This document shows positions 1-9,401 of a DNA stretch of 64,000 nucleotides, piece by piece. The position numbers and the translations under genes were made by a program. Source of the DNA: Beggiatoa leptomitoformis (GTDB taxonomy: Bacteria > Pseudomonadota > Gammaproteobacteria > Beggiatoales > Beggiatoaceae). Positions within the stretch are counted from its first letter, which is position 1. Each line of letters begins with the position of its first letter. The notes beneath the pieces were generated by a model, which saw nothing but the letters and a program-made list of their open reading frames with translations, had not been told where the DNA came from and did not search any database. Location: NCBI RefSeq assembly GCF_001305575.3, contig NZ_CP012373.2, positions 992,001 to 1,056,000 on the forward strand, read 5' to 3'.

Positions 1-1608
1 AATGCGTTCTTCTCGGGCAGCGACTTCTTCTTGTTGAACTTGTAAGGTTTGCGTTAATTGTTGCGACTCATCAAGTAACTCTTTCATGCGTAAGCGCGAT
101 TTTGCTGAGTTCAACGCAATAGCAACATCTGGCGCAACCAGTTCAATAAATTTAATTTCTGTGCTGGTAAATGGACGAGCCGTTGCAAACTCTAACGCAC
201 CTAATAAATTATCCTCATGCAATAAAGGCACAGCAAATACATGAATAGGCAGTGATTCCCCTAAACCTGAAACAATGGAGAGGGAAACATGTTCTTTCGC
301 TAATTGGCTGAAAACAATATTTTTACGTTCTAAAGCCGCTTGTCCAATCAGACCTTCACCCACTTTAAAAGTGGTGTAATTGTGATGACGGACTTTATAG
401 CCATAACTGCTGTATAAACGAAGTTGCTCTTGTTCGGCAACATAGAATACTGAAACAGGAATTTCAACATAACCCGTTATGTAATTGATAATATTTTGTG
501 TGAGCATGAGTAAATCTTGTTCACCACGTACCACGCTCGCAAGTCCTGTTTGTCCTGTTTTTAACCAATTTTGAATGGCATTTTCATCCGTAACTTGGCG
601 CAAGGTGCGACGCATTTGCGCTAAAGCGGTGCGTAACTCGTCGCGTTCAGACACGGCAACAATTTTGTGTTCATAATTGCCTGCGGTGATACTTTGAACA
701 TATTGCACCATTTCGCGCAGGGTAAGTGTCATATCTTGTAATGCATTACCCATTTCATCATCAACAGATAATAGCTTGATTTCTCTATTACATTCTCCCG
801 CAGCAATAAAGCGGGCTTGTTGAATTGCCGATTGAATTCCTTGTTTTAACTGTTGTAAGGCGCGAGCAATATCAGCAACCTCATCAGTGCCGATATAGGG
901 GATATCATGTGCGGGTAATTTGCCTTGTTTTAATTGGTCTAAATAATCACGAATCAGGTGTAGTGGTTGGACAATTTGGCGTGCAACAAACCAATTTCCC
1001 ACACTGACAATAAGTATCCCAATTAAAATAATAATAAAGGTGATAGAAAAGAACGTGTAATAGTGCTGTTGGGCGTTTTGTTCGACAAGGACAACATCCT
1101 TTAATTTATCTGCAAGCCAAGCATTGATTTTTAAAGATAATAGTTGAAATGCATTATCACCCGATTCTTTTAGCGTGGAACGATAGGACGCATCTTGCAA
1201 TTGATTATTCTGATTATTTAATTGGCTAATAATTTCTTTATAAGATTGCCAAGCCGTACTAGCTTCTTGAAAAATAACTTTTTCTTCAATATGGAAAGTT
1301 TGCGATTGCCAAGTAAGAAAAGCATTGTCAACCATCTTAAGCGAAGAAAACAATGCAGAATGGCGTAGTTGCTGAGATTGTGGGGATTGGTCTTGTACTA
1401 AATACAGGAAATTATGATGAATTTGATAAATGGGATTAATAGCTTCTCGCTCAACTTGCGAGACAACAACCGTTGTTTGATAAACTTCATCTACATCTTT
1501 AAAAATTGAATGGGCTTGTAATAAGCTGTACAAACCTATTCCTAACACCACAAAAATGCAAACTAGGGATAAAAAAAGTAATTTAGATGAAATTCTGAAA
1601 TAGTGCAT
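1..1608 (-). CDS. Membrane sensor kinase, N-terminal part (HAMP-GAF), cut by window edge
   Basis: The frame is open from an ATG at 1608 to base 1 (536 codons) with no stop, so only the N-terminal part is present. Visible order: a TM segment at about residues 8-28, a periplasmic helical region of about 150 residues, a second TM near 183-205, a HAMP region (IVQPLHLIRDYL) with a second HAMP-like helical stretch, a GAF-like domain at about 340-490, and the start of a Gln/Glu-rich coiled coil. In this family that arrangement is normally followed by HisKA and HATPase domains, which would lie beyond the window. The coiled coil after GAF (QVQQEEVAAREER) is typical of hybrid kinases. Kinase activity is inferred, because no catalytic motif lies inside the window. 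The 167 bp upstream separate it from the next signalling gene. Confidence 0.8.
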   Translation of the reverse strand, partial: MHYFRISSKLLFLSLVCIFVVLGIGLYSLLQAHSIFKDVDEVYQTTVVVSQVEREAINPIYQIHHNFLYLVQDQSPQSQQLRHSALFSSLKMVDNAFLTWQSQTFHIEEKVIFQEASTAWQSYKEIISQLNNQNNQLQDASYRSTLKESGDNAFQLLSLKINAWLADKLKDVVLVEQNAQQHYYTFFSITFIIILIGILIVSVGNWFVARQIVQPLHLIRDYLDQLKQGKLPAHDIPYIGTDEVADIARALQQLKQGIQSAIQQARFIAAGECNREIKLLSVDDEMGNALQDMTLTLREMVQYVQSITAGNYEHKIVAVSERDELRTALAQMRRTLRQVTDENAIQNWLKTGQTGLASVVRGEQDLLMLTQNIINYITGYVEIPVSVFYVAEQEQLRLYSSYGYKVRHHNYTTFKVGEGLIGQAALERKNIVFSQLAKEHVSLSIVSGLGESLPIHVFAVPLLHEDNLLGALEFATARPFTSTEIKFIELVAPDVAIALNSAKSRLRMKELLDESQQLTQTLQVQQEEVAAREERI

Positions 1609-1775
1609 AACTTAACCCCTCAACACGACGCTTCATTAGGTAAGGCAAAGAGCGTGCCTTTATATTGCAGGGCATTATATACGGCATTGTGTGACAAACT
1701 TAAGGGAAATAATGCACCAAATGATTACAAATAAGAAAGAATGTATAAATTTAACTTTATTTACAATAGATTATA

Positions 1776-3718
1776 TTAACTATGTAAATCTGTCGGATGT
1801 GGATGTACTAACGCGCAAATTTCCTCAACTTCAAAGTTACGAGCTAATTCACAAATTCTTTCCATAAATGGAAGTAAATGGTTATCATATTTACCTAAAT
1901 CTGTTGCATATTTAATAAGATGCTGTACATCACCCAACATCGCTAAATTAAATAAAGTGTCTGCCTGTTCTGGGGTGAGTTGTTGCAATAAACTTTCTAA
2001 TGGAACTTGTAATGGTTGTACGTTGAAAGATTGCAGGGTTATTTCTGTATGTTGTTCATAAATCCAGACTAAATTAAGGTAGTGTTGTAAACAAGCTAAT
2101 AATTCTTCTAAATGTACAGGTTTGGGTAAAAACGCATTACAGCCTGCTTCTGAGCTTAAATATTGGTCGCCACTAAATACACTGGCAGACACAGCAATAA
2201 TAGGTAAAGTACGTATTTGTTGATTCTCATCTTGACGCAAACGGCGTGTAAGTTCAAAACCGTCTAATTTTGGCATGACCAAATCCGTTAGAATTAAATC
2301 AGGAATCGTTTGTTGAATTTTCTCTAATGCGATTACGCCATCTTCCGCCTCTTCAATGTTAAAACCTAAAGGGGCTAATAAGTTATGTAACACAGAACGA
2401 TTTTCACGTTTATCATCGATAATTAACAGGTGACGGGGTTCACCAACGTAGCCCGTAATCGTAGCAGGGGGAATAACGGATTGTTGAATGGCATAATCAT
2501 ATACAGCGGGTAGTGGTAATTGCACATCGAAGGTCGTGCCATAAGCTAACCGACTTTGTATTTGAATTGTACCGCCCATTAATGCAACGAGCCGTTGCGT
2601 AATCGATAAGCCGAGTCCTGTCCCCTCTGCTTTATGATGTGCATCGCTGACTTGTTGAAAAGGGTTAAAAATACGCTCAAAATCAGTTTCAGCAATGCCA
2701 ATACCCGTATCTTCTACTTGTAAGCGCAAACAACCCTGTTGATAACCCACTTTTAAACAAATTCCACCTTGTTTAGTAAATTTAATCGCATTACCTAATA
2801 AATTAATAATGATTTGTCGTAGCCGTTTTTCATCTGCTTCAATAACCAAAGGTAAGCTGGTGATAGGCTCATATAAAAAAGCGATATTTTTCTGAGCAGC
2901 ACGTAATTTAAACAAATCAGTGAGACTTTTAAAAAAGTCATGTAAATACAAGTTAGTTACATACAGTTGTATATTGCCAGATTCCGCGCTCGATAAATCC
3001 AAAATATCATTGATTAAGGTTAATAAGTATTCTCCACTTTTATGAATAATATTAATGCCTTCTTTTTGTTCCTGATTAAGGTCTTCATTATACTGGAGGA
3101 TTTGGGTATAACCTAAGATGCCATTGAGTGGTGTACGTAACTCGTGGCTGACGTTGGCTAAAAAATTGCTTTTTGTCCGATTGGCGGCTTCTGCTGCGTC
3201 ACGTGCTTGAATTAACGCTTCATTTCGCGCTTCTAGCTCGCGTTTAGATTGTTCTAGGGCTTGTTGGCTGGCAAGTAGTTTTTCTAAGGCTTGTTTTTGT
3301 TTTTCTACTTCTTTGTTGAGGGCATTAAACTGATTGAGCTTTGCCTCGGCAGGGTCATGATGTACAACGATTAAAGCAGGTAAATCGGCTTGGCGGGGTT
3401 GTAAGAGAAAACCTTCACAGACTTTTTTTTTTCGTCTTCGGCTATCTGTTTAAAACTCAATGCAAACGGCAAACTTTGTCGACTACGTGACCAACTACGG
3501 AGAAATTGTTGCACTTGAGCAGATGAGTTTTCAACAAACTCCGCTATTGTTTTGCCCTGCCATTCATGTGTTGCAAGTAGTTCATCACCTTTACGGTTGC
3601 TTGCTAAAATTTCCCCTGTATCCCCTGCGATTAATAATAACGCATCTTTATTAAATCCTTGAATTAATAAAGATAAGTGTGCAGGTGTTAAAATTGTATT
3701 AGGTGCGGAAGTATTCAT
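1776..3718 (-). pseudogene. Cytosolic hybrid sensor histidine kinase, frameshifted in a poly-A tract
   Basis: Two abutting frames form one kinase. The N-terminal part (ATG at 3718) is a PAS-like segment and runs into a tract of ten A on the coding strand (3423-3432). After it the original frame continues out of register, while the kinase frame is open from 3449 to 1776. Eleven A would join them as ...EDEKKKVCEGFLLQ... Downstream domains are a coiled coil, HisKA ([13 protein letters not shown]), HATPase_c (N-box NLLGNAIKFTK, DTGIGIAE, GTGLGLSI), a receiver (LLIIDDKRENRS, phospho-Asp in LILTDLVMPKLDG) and a C-terminal helical tail. There are no TM segments. The ATG overlaps the end of the upstream MetOD1-like gene, with GAAGG in front, so translation is probably coupled. 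It may be a true pseudogene, a sequencing error, or a gene read by slippage; all its motifs are intact. Confidence 0.75.
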
Positions 3719-4217
3719 TTCCTTCTACCTTAGTTGCAGATTCTGGCTTTAAGTAAACCACGACACGACAGCCGTCATGTCCCCGTGCGATTGTTTCCAC
3801 TAACTCGATTTTGGCATAACCTAAATTTTCTGCCGTAATTGTACCAAAAACATTAGAAGTCATCATACATAAAGAATTACGTCCTATTACTTTGTCTTCA
3901 AAAGGACAACGGTGATTACCAAATATAATTTTCTCTGCATCTTGAGAGATGATATAAAAATCTCCTTGAATACGTCGTTTCAAGTCAACTAACACTTGTG
4001 CAACCTGTTCGTGGCTTAGTTGTGATACGTTAAACGCAGTACGATATTCTTGGTTGATAACTTCACCGATATTTTGCCCAACAACACTAATAAAACCATT
4101 TGCTTGTTCTATACCGACAACTTCTTCTAGTACACCAGATAGTTCACGTATTAAACTGCGTAAGAAAACATCCCTTGCTAAAGAAATGTCTAATTGTGCT
4201 GCATTGTTGGTGTGCAT
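3699..4217 (-). CDS. MetOD1-like (methanogen output domain 1) signalling protein
   Basis: 172 residues from the ATG at 4217, preceded by GGAG. The frame is open further upstream to 4355, but that stretch contains an inverted repeat and is probably not translated. The C-terminal half has the Cys-containing signature of MetOD1 family proteins: [12 protein letters not shown], then [13 protein letters not shown], then [16 protein letters not shown]. The N-terminal 60 residues look helical. It is predicted cytosolic, with no signal peptide. Its stop overlaps the start of the hybrid kinase by 20 bp, so the two were probably co-expressed partners. MetOD1 is known as a domain of sensor proteins, but its ligand is not established. 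The conserved Cys residues (in CPF, LCM and GCR) could bind a cofactor or metal; that is inference. Confidence 0.7.
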   Translation of the reverse strand: MHTNNAAQLDISLARDVFLRSLIRELSGVLEEVVGIEQANGFISVVGQNIGEVINQEYRTAFNVSQLSHEQVAQVLVDLKRRIQGDFYIISQDAEKIIFGNHRCPFEDKVIGRNSLCMMTSNVFGTITAENLGYAKIELVETIARGHDGCRVVVYLKPESATKVEGNEYFRT

Positions 4218-4308
4218 TATCTTCTCCGCCAAGTGTTTTGAGTATCTTACTAAAAGATAGGGTGTCTCATCAATTAAAACAATTAAAAAGGGAAGTAAGC
4301 TATTATCC

Positions 4309-4408
4309 TCATTTTTTGGTCGTGATAATGCCACAAGGATGAGAGGGATTCCCATTTAATTATGTTCCCTACAATAAGTTTTACGGGTTTAGCACGACCA
4401 AAAAATGA
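4309..4408. repeat. Perfect 16-bp inverted repeat with 68-bp spacer
   Basis: TCATTTTTTGGTCGTG at 4309-4324 is the exact reverse complement of 4393-4408. It lies in the divergent spacer between the MetOD1-like gene (start 4217) and ilvA (start 4458). The 68-bp interior is unrelated to the arms. It could be a two-site operator or a small transposon-derived element; neither is shown. Confidence 0.6.
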
Positions 4409-4457
4409 TTATTCGTATTAAACCCAATAACAGACTTACAAGGATTTTTACGCTTTC

Positions 4458-5972
4458 ATGCTAACTCCGTACATCAAAAAAATTTTGCAATCGCGTGTTT
4501 ATGACGTAGCAGAAAAAACCCGTCTTGATGAGGCTAAAAATTTATCAAAACGCTTAAATAATCACATCTGGATTAAACGGGAAGACATGCAACCCGTGTT
4601 TTCCTTCAAAATTCGGGGAGCATATAACAAAATTGCGAATTTACCGCCTGAATTATCCGCTAAAGGTGTTATTGCCGTTTCCGCAGGCAATCATGCACAA
4701 GGCGTTGCATTATCCGCAACGCGCCTAAAAATTCCCGCCGTCATCGTCATGCCAACCACCACGCCCGATATTAAAGTTCGTTCTGTGCAGCATTATGGTG
4801 TAGAAGTGATTTTGCATGGCGCAACTTTTGACGAAGCCTATCAACATACGCAACAACTGACCGCAGAACGGCAATTAACCTTTATTCCACCTTATGATGA
4901 TGTTGATGTGATTGCAGGACAAGGCACAATAGGCATGGAAATTTTGCAACAGCATAGCAGTCCTATAGACGCGATTTTTGTGCCTGTTGGGGGAGGTGGA
5001 CTGATTGCAGGCATTGCCGCTTATGTAAAATATTGTCGTCCAGAGATTAAAATTATTGGCGTAGAACCTGAAGAATCCGCCTGCATGTATGAAGCTTTGC
5101 GGGCAGGGGAGCGTGTGACGTTGGCGCAAGTGGGGTTGTTTGCCGATGGTGTTGCGGTTAAACAAGCAGGAAAATTACCTTTTGAACTTGCTCGTCACTA
5201 TGTAGATGATGTGTTACTGGTCAGCACGGATGAAATCTGCGCTGCAATTAAAGATATTTTTGAAGATACTCGCACAGTAACTGAACCCGCTGGTGCGTTA
5301 TCCTTAGCAGGTTTAAAGCGGTATATTCAACAAGAAAATTGTACGGAAAAACAATTAATTGCTATTGCAAGCGGTGCAAATATGAATTTTGACCGTTTGG
5401 GCTACGTTACTGAGCGCACTGAGATTGGTGAAAAACGTGAAGCCTTATTAGCCGTCACTATTCCTGAACATCCCGGTAGTTTCCGTGAATTTTGTAATAC
5501 GATAGGTTTGCGTGCTATTACAGAGTTTAATTATCGCTATGCGGATGCACGTGACGCACATGTTTTTGTTGGGTTGCGTTTAAGTCAAGGACAGCAAGAA
5601 AAACAAAACTTGCTAAATACTCTTAATAGTCAAGGCTATGCTGTGGTTGATATGACTGATAATGAGATGGCGAAACTACATATTCGGCACTTGGTCGGTG
5701 GTCGCGCACAGTCTGTGGCAAATGAACGTTTATATCGTTTTGAATTTCCTGAACGTCCCAGTGCATTATTACATTTTCTGACACTCATGGGACACCGTTG
5801 GAACATCAGTTTATTTCATTATCGCAATCATGGTGCAGCAGAAGGGCGTGTTTTAGTGGGTATTCAGGTTGCAGATACTGAATTAGACGAATTTAAAGCC
5901 TTTTTACAAAAATTGGCTTATCCCTCTTGGGAAGAGGCGAATAATCCCGCATATCATCTGTTTTTAAACTAA
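4458..5972 (+). CDS. ilvA: Threonine ammonia-lyase, biosynthetic
   Basis: 504 residues, the usual length for the biosynthetic two-ACT-like-domain form. It deaminates L-threonine to 2-oxobutanoate, the first committed step of isoleucine synthesis, using PLP. The PLP lysine is K51 in SFKIRGAYNK, followed by SAGNHAQG and the phosphate-binding glycine loop VPVGGGGLIAG. The C-terminal third (from about residue 325) holds two ACT-like regulatory domains that bind isoleucine and valine in known homologues (EHPGSFREFCNTIG and ERPSALLHFL). A weak AAGGA lies about 14 bases before the ATG. The DUF2919 gene follows after 11 bp, so co-transcription is likely. Identification is secure. Confidence 0.97.
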   Translation: MLTPYIKKILQSRVYDVAEKTRLDEAKNLSKRLNNHIWIKREDMQPVFSFKIRGAYNKIANLPPELSAKGVIAVSAGNHAQGVALSATRLKIPAVIVMPTTTPDIKVRSVQHYGVEVILHGATFDEAYQHTQQLTAERQLTFIPPYDDVDVIAGQGTIGMEILQQHSSPIDAIFVPVGGGGLIAGIAAYVKYCRPEIKIIGVEPEESACMYEALRAGERVTLAQVGLFADGVAVKQAGKLPFELARHYVDDVLLVSTDEICAAIKDIFEDTRTVTEPAGALSLAGLKRYIQQENCTEKQLIAIASGANMNFDRLGYVTERTEIGEKREALLAVTIPEHPGSFREFCNTIGLRAITEFNYRYADARDAHVFVGLRLSQGQQEKQNLLNTLNSQGYAVVDMTDNEMAKLHIRHLVGGRAQSVANERLYRFEFPERPSALLHFLTLMGHRWNISLFHYRNHGAAEGRVLVGIQVADTELDEFKAFLQKLAYPSWEEANNPAYHLFLN

Positions 5973-5983
5973 CTTAGGTTTGT

Positions 5984-6499
5984 ATGGATACAAAATATTC
6001 TTTTGATGATTACAATGAGCATCAGGTTTTAAAAATTCCATTTAATCTTGTTGTAACAACTGTTTATGCACTAAAATATATTGTAGTTTTGTTTATTCTA
6101 CCGATTTTACTGAATTTTCTCCCTGCATTAACTGATGCAGGTAAACTGATTATTCCGTATATCTCCCAGTTTGCGCATAAACCTGCAAATTTAGCCTTCA
6201 TTTTGTCTTCTATCCCTGCTTTTTTAATTTTTATTCCAATGTTTAAACGTGTACCCAACACGCCAGAACAATCGTGGATACGAAGAATCTGGACAAAAGG
6301 ACGGGGTTTATTACTCAGCAGTTTTATCATTGATATGAGCTTGATGATTATTTATTTACTGCTTGGCGTTAGACAATTTGATGGGGTTATGTTGGCGGTG
6401 TTATATATAGATTCTATGTTACTGCTCTATGTTATGCGCTCTAAGCGGGTACGCAATGTTTTTGAAGAATTTCCTGCCTACGAGAAAAAAGCTAAATAA
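5984..6499 (+). CDS. DUF2919-like inner-membrane protein
   Basis: 171 residues with four predicted TM segments (about 25-47, 68-88, 106-126 and 130-150). The N-terminus YSFDDYNEHQVLKIPF matches the start pattern I recall for DUF2919 (E. coli YfeZ-like). The function of that family is unknown. The start follows TTAGG at a short distance. It begins 11 bp after ilvA and probably shares its transcript, though no functional link to isoleucine synthesis is evident. The C-terminal tail is charged (EFPAYEKKAK) and presumably cytoplasmic. Confidence 0.7.
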   Translation: MDTKYSFDDYNEHQVLKIPFNLVVTTVYALKYIVVLFILPILLNFLPALTDAGKLIIPYISQFAHKPANLAFILSSIPAFLIFIPMFKRVPNTPEQSWIRRIWTKGRGLLLSSFIIDMSLMIIYLLLGVRQFDGVMLAVLYIDSMLLLYVMRSKRVRNVFEEFPAYEKKAK

Positions 6500-6583
6500 A
6501 GCGTCACTTTCTCGTCACGATTGGGTTATATCCTATTGTATCCCGTAAAGTTCTATTTACCTATTAATCATGAAAGGATAATT

Positions 6584-7459
6584 ATGAGAAATGTTACCGT
6601 TGCCGCGACACAAATGGCTTGTACTTGGGATTTAGACAGTAATGTTGCTCGTGCAGAGCATCTGGTTCGTCAAGCATCTGCAAAAGGGGCAAACATCATT
6701 TTAATTCAAGAACTATTCGAAGCACCCTATTTTTGCAAAGACCAAGACCCTAAACATTTCAAATTAGCCCAACCCTTTAAAGATAATCCATTATTAGCGC
6801 GGATGAGTCAGTTGGCGAAAGAATTAAAGGTTGTTTTACCCGTGAGTTTTTTTGAGCGGGCGAATCGCGCCTATTTTAACTCGCTAGCCGTCATCGATGC
6901 TGATGGAACTATCATGGATTTATACCGTAAGTCACATATCCCTGATGGACATGGCTATCAAGAAAAATATTACTTTTCCCCTGGGGATACGGGTTTTAAA
7001 GTCTGGAATACACAATTTGGTGTTATTGGCGTGGGTATTTGTTGGGACCAATGGTTTCCTGAAGCCGCACGGGCAATGGCACTGATGGGGGCAGAACTGT
7101 TATTTTACCCCACCGCAATCGGTTCAGAACCTCAAGATGCAAGCATTGACTCTTCAGGACATTGGCAACGGACGATGCAAGGACATTCTGCCGCTAATTG
7201 TATTCCTGTTATCGCCTCAAACCGTATCGGTAAAGAAGACGGCGACACATGTGCGATTACTTTCTATGGTTCTTCCTTTATTACGGGGGGAGATGGTGGC
7301 ATGATTGCAACCGCAAATCGAACCGATGAAACAATTTTAACGACAACTTTTGATTTGGATAAGTTAAATGAAATTCGTACCGCATGGGGTTTGTTCCGCG
7401 ACCGTCGTCCACATTTGTACAGTGCGTTAAACACATTAGATGGACTAACCAAAGAATAA
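6584..7459 (+). CDS. aguB: N-carbamoylputrescine amidase
   Basis: 291 residues from the ATG at 6584, which has AAAGGA 6 bases upstream. An in-frame upstream start at 6521 would add 21 residues without family similarity. Nitrilase-superfamily fold with Glu-Lys-Cys triad: E43 (QELFEAPYF), K116 (YRKSHIPDG) and C153 (GICWDQWFPE). It hydrolyses N-carbamoylputrescine to putrescine, CO2 and ammonia, the last step of the agmatine route. The FEAPYFCKDQD and HIPDGHGYQEKYYF segments are characteristic of AguB within the superfamily. Its usual partner, agmatine deiminase (aguA), is not in the window. A strong terminator follows at 7498-7531. Confidence 0.93.
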   Translation: MRNVTVAATQMACTWDLDSNVARAEHLVRQASAKGANIILIQELFEAPYFCKDQDPKHFKLAQPFKDNPLLARMSQLAKELKVVLPVSFFERANRAYFNSLAVIDADGTIMDLYRKSHIPDGHGYQEKYYFSPGDTGFKVWNTQFGVIGVGICWDQWFPEAARAMALMGAELLFYPTAIGSEPQDASIDSSGHWQRTMQGHSAANCIPVIASNRIGKEDGDTCAITFYGSSFITGGDGGMIATANRTDETILTTTFDLDKLNEIRTAWGLFRDRRPHLYSALNTLDGLTKE

Positions 7460-7497
7460 GATTTTATTTTTTAAGTAAAAACGATAAGATAGGCAAT

Positions 7498-7531
7498 CCT
7501 GACAGTTTCATGGAAAAATGTCAGGTTTTTT
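7498..7531 (+). terminator. Rho-independent terminator of aguB
   Basis: CCTGACA at 7498-7504 pairs perfectly with TGTCAGG at 7519-7525 and is followed by six T. It lies between aguB and the DUF475 gene, which supports starting the latter downstream at 7566. Confidence 0.85.
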
Positions 7532-7565
7532 ATTCTTTAATTCTTTTATAGGAAAGCAATGTGCA

Positions 7566-8603
7566 ATGGATAATTTAAAATACTTTAATAGCTCGTTTTG
7601 GGTAACGGGCATTGGTTTAATCTTAGGTCTAGTGTTGGGTTATCTTTACACAAATACAATAACCGGTGCGCTTTCAACTCTCTTTATTGTTGCCATTTTA
7701 GCCGTATTGGAAGTGTCATTATCTTTTGATAATGCCGTTGTAAATGCTAAAGTTTTAAACAATATGACAGATATTTGGAGACATCGTTTTATTACATGGG
7801 GGATGTTAATTGCTGTTTTTGGAATGCGCTTAGTATTTCCCTTATTAATTGTTGGTATTACCGCCCATTTAAATCCTTTTGCAACGTTACACTTGGCTAT
7901 TTTTGACCCTGATAAATATGCAGAAATCTTAACGGCTGCCCGCATTCAAATTTCTGGTTTTGGGGGGGCATTTCTAGCAATGGTTGCCTTAAAATATTTT
8001 TTTGATAAAGAAAAAGAAATTCATTGGGTAAAAATTATTGAAGAACCACTGACCAAAGTTGGACGGATTGAAGCGGTTGAATTAGGTTTAGTGATGTTTT
8101 TAATGTATATGATTTCTACATCAATGCCCGCTCATGAGGCACACGAATTTATTGTTGCAGGTATTTTTGGCTTAATCACCTACATTCTTGTGGATGGTGT
8201 GGGTGCATTGATGGAAATTGATGAAAAAGACATAGAAAGTATGCACAAAGCCAGTGCCGCCATGTTTGTCTATCTGGAAGTGTTAGATGCAAGTTTTAGC
8301 TTTGATGGTGTTATTGGTGCATTTGCGCTGACCAATAATATCTTTGTTATCATGATAGGTTTAGGTATTGGTGCTATGTTTGTCCGTTCACTCACTATTA
8401 TGTTAGTTGAAAAAGGCACACTGGCAGAATATCGCTATTTGGAACACGGCGCATTTTATGCCATTGCCGTGCTTGCGGTTATCATGCTGACAGAAGAATT
8501 ATTTCATATTCCAGAAGTTGTTACAGGTTTAGCGGGTGCTGTTTTAATTGCCCTAGCGATTTGGTCATCTATACAGTGGAATAGAAAAAAAGCGGTGGAA
8601 TAG
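7566..8603 (+). CDS. DUF475 family polytopic membrane protein (TerC-related)
   Basis: 345 residues from the ATG at 7566, with AGGAAAG upstream. An earlier in-frame start at 7518 lies inside the aguB terminator and is rejected. About nine TM segments are visible. Two internal motifs resemble each other, EVSLSFDNAVVNAKVL near residue 57 and EVLDASFSFDGVIGAF near 250, which suggests an internal duplication with acidic residues in the membrane. TerC proteins share such S-x-D-N motifs and are linked to metal-ion export, including Mn in some bacteria. Whether this DUF475 protein transports metal is inference. It has its own spacer and a converging neighbour (scpB). Confidence 0.8.
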   Translation: MDNLKYFNSSFWVTGIGLILGLVLGYLYTNTITGALSTLFIVAILAVLEVSLSFDNAVVNAKVLNNMTDIWRHRFITWGMLIAVFGMRLVFPLLIVGITAHLNPFATLHLAIFDPDKYAEILTAARIQISGFGGAFLAMVALKYFFDKEKEIHWVKIIEEPLTKVGRIEAVELGLVMFLMYMISTSMPAHEAHEFIVAGIFGLITYILVDGVGALMEIDEKDIESMHKASAAMFVYLEVLDASFSFDGVIGAFALTNNIFVIMIGLGIGAMFVRSLTIMLVEKGTLAEYRYLEHGAFYAIAVLAVIMLTEELFHIPEVVTGLAGAVLIALAIWSSIQWNRKKAVE

Positions 8604-8626
8604 GTGGAATAGTCGGTTAGTCTATT

Positions 8627-8648
8627 AAGGGCGAATTTATTTGCCCTT
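8627..8648. terminator. Bidirectional terminator between converging genes
   Basis: AAGGGC at 8627-8632 pairs with GCCCTT at 8643-8648, with A/T-rich flanks on both sides. It lies between the DUF475 gene (plus) and scpB (minus), so it could serve both. The stem is short and the T-tracts weak. Confidence 0.5.
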
Positions 8649-8651
8649 ATT

Positions 8652-9320
8652 CTACTTCTCTTCTTCGTCTATCGGCAGAGAGCCGTTTACTTCTACATTA
8701 TCTAATAATTCTGTATATAACCCAGTTGCTACAACAGTTTCTGTCAGTGGTTCTTCTTCCTCCTCTGCAAAAATAGCATCTCCAAAATTCTCCATTAATT
8801 TCAATTCCGATAATGTCGGCAAATCGTCTAAACTTTTTAAGCCGAAATAATCCAAAAACATCTTAGTTGTCCCATATAACGCAGGTTTACCGGGTGTATC
8901 ACGATGTGCTAAAACTCGAATCCACTGATAATCGAGTAAAGTACGGATAATATATGAACTAACGCTAACCCCGCGAATATTTTCAATTTCCGCGCGAGTA
9001 ATCGGTTGACGATAAGCAATTAATGCCAATGTTTCTAATAAAGCCCGTGAATAGCGCGGCGGGCGTTTTGCCCAGAGTTTTTTAATCCAAGGCGTTAATG
9101 TTGTTTTTACCTGAAAACGATAACCACTCGCGACTTGAACTAACTCGATACCACGCTGACCACATTCTTCACGAATATCCGCCAGTGCCAGACGAATATC
9201 CCCCCGTTCTGGCTGGGCTTCTTCAGGAAACAACGCCAGCAATTGGTCAGTTGTTAAAGCCTGATTTGCCGCAAGGAGTGCAGCTTCTAAGATTTGTTTA
9301 AGTGGTGGAGAATCGTACAT
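8652..9320 (-). CDS. scpB: Segregation and condensation protein B
   Basis: 222 residues. ScpB is a winged-helix kleisin-interacting subunit of the SMC-ScpA-ScpB condensin. The N-terminal winged helix begins LKQILEAALLAANQALT. The central signature is PPRYSRALLETLALIAYRQPITRAEIENIRGVSVSS, seen here at about residues 87-123, with GKPALYGTT and FGLKSLDDLP after it. The last 35 residues are an acidic tail (EEEEEP). scpA, normally adjacent, is not downstream; it would have to lie elsewhere. No good ribosome-binding site is seen before the ATG. Confidence 0.93.
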   Translation of the reverse strand: MYDSPPLKQILEAALLAANQALTTDQLLALFPEEAQPERGDIRLALADIREECGQRGIELVQVASGYRFQVKTTLTPWIKKLWAKRPPRYSRALLETLALIAYRQPITRAEIENIRGVSVSSYIIRTLLDYQWIRVLAHRDTPGKPALYGTTKMFLDYFGLKSLDDLPTLSELKLMENFGDAIFAEEEEEPLTETVVATGLYTELLDNVEVNGSLPIDEEEK

Positions 9321-9401
9321 AAAGGGCGATTTTTAGTTATACAGGCTTATGGTGAATTGTTATTAAGTATTGTAATTTAATGACATGAAATTCAATAAGT
9401 A

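Noticed and set aside
4218-4355. N-terminal extension of the MetOD1-like gene
   Set aside because: The extension covers the 16-bp inverted repeat and lacks a ribosome site; the internal ATG at 4217 has GGAG.
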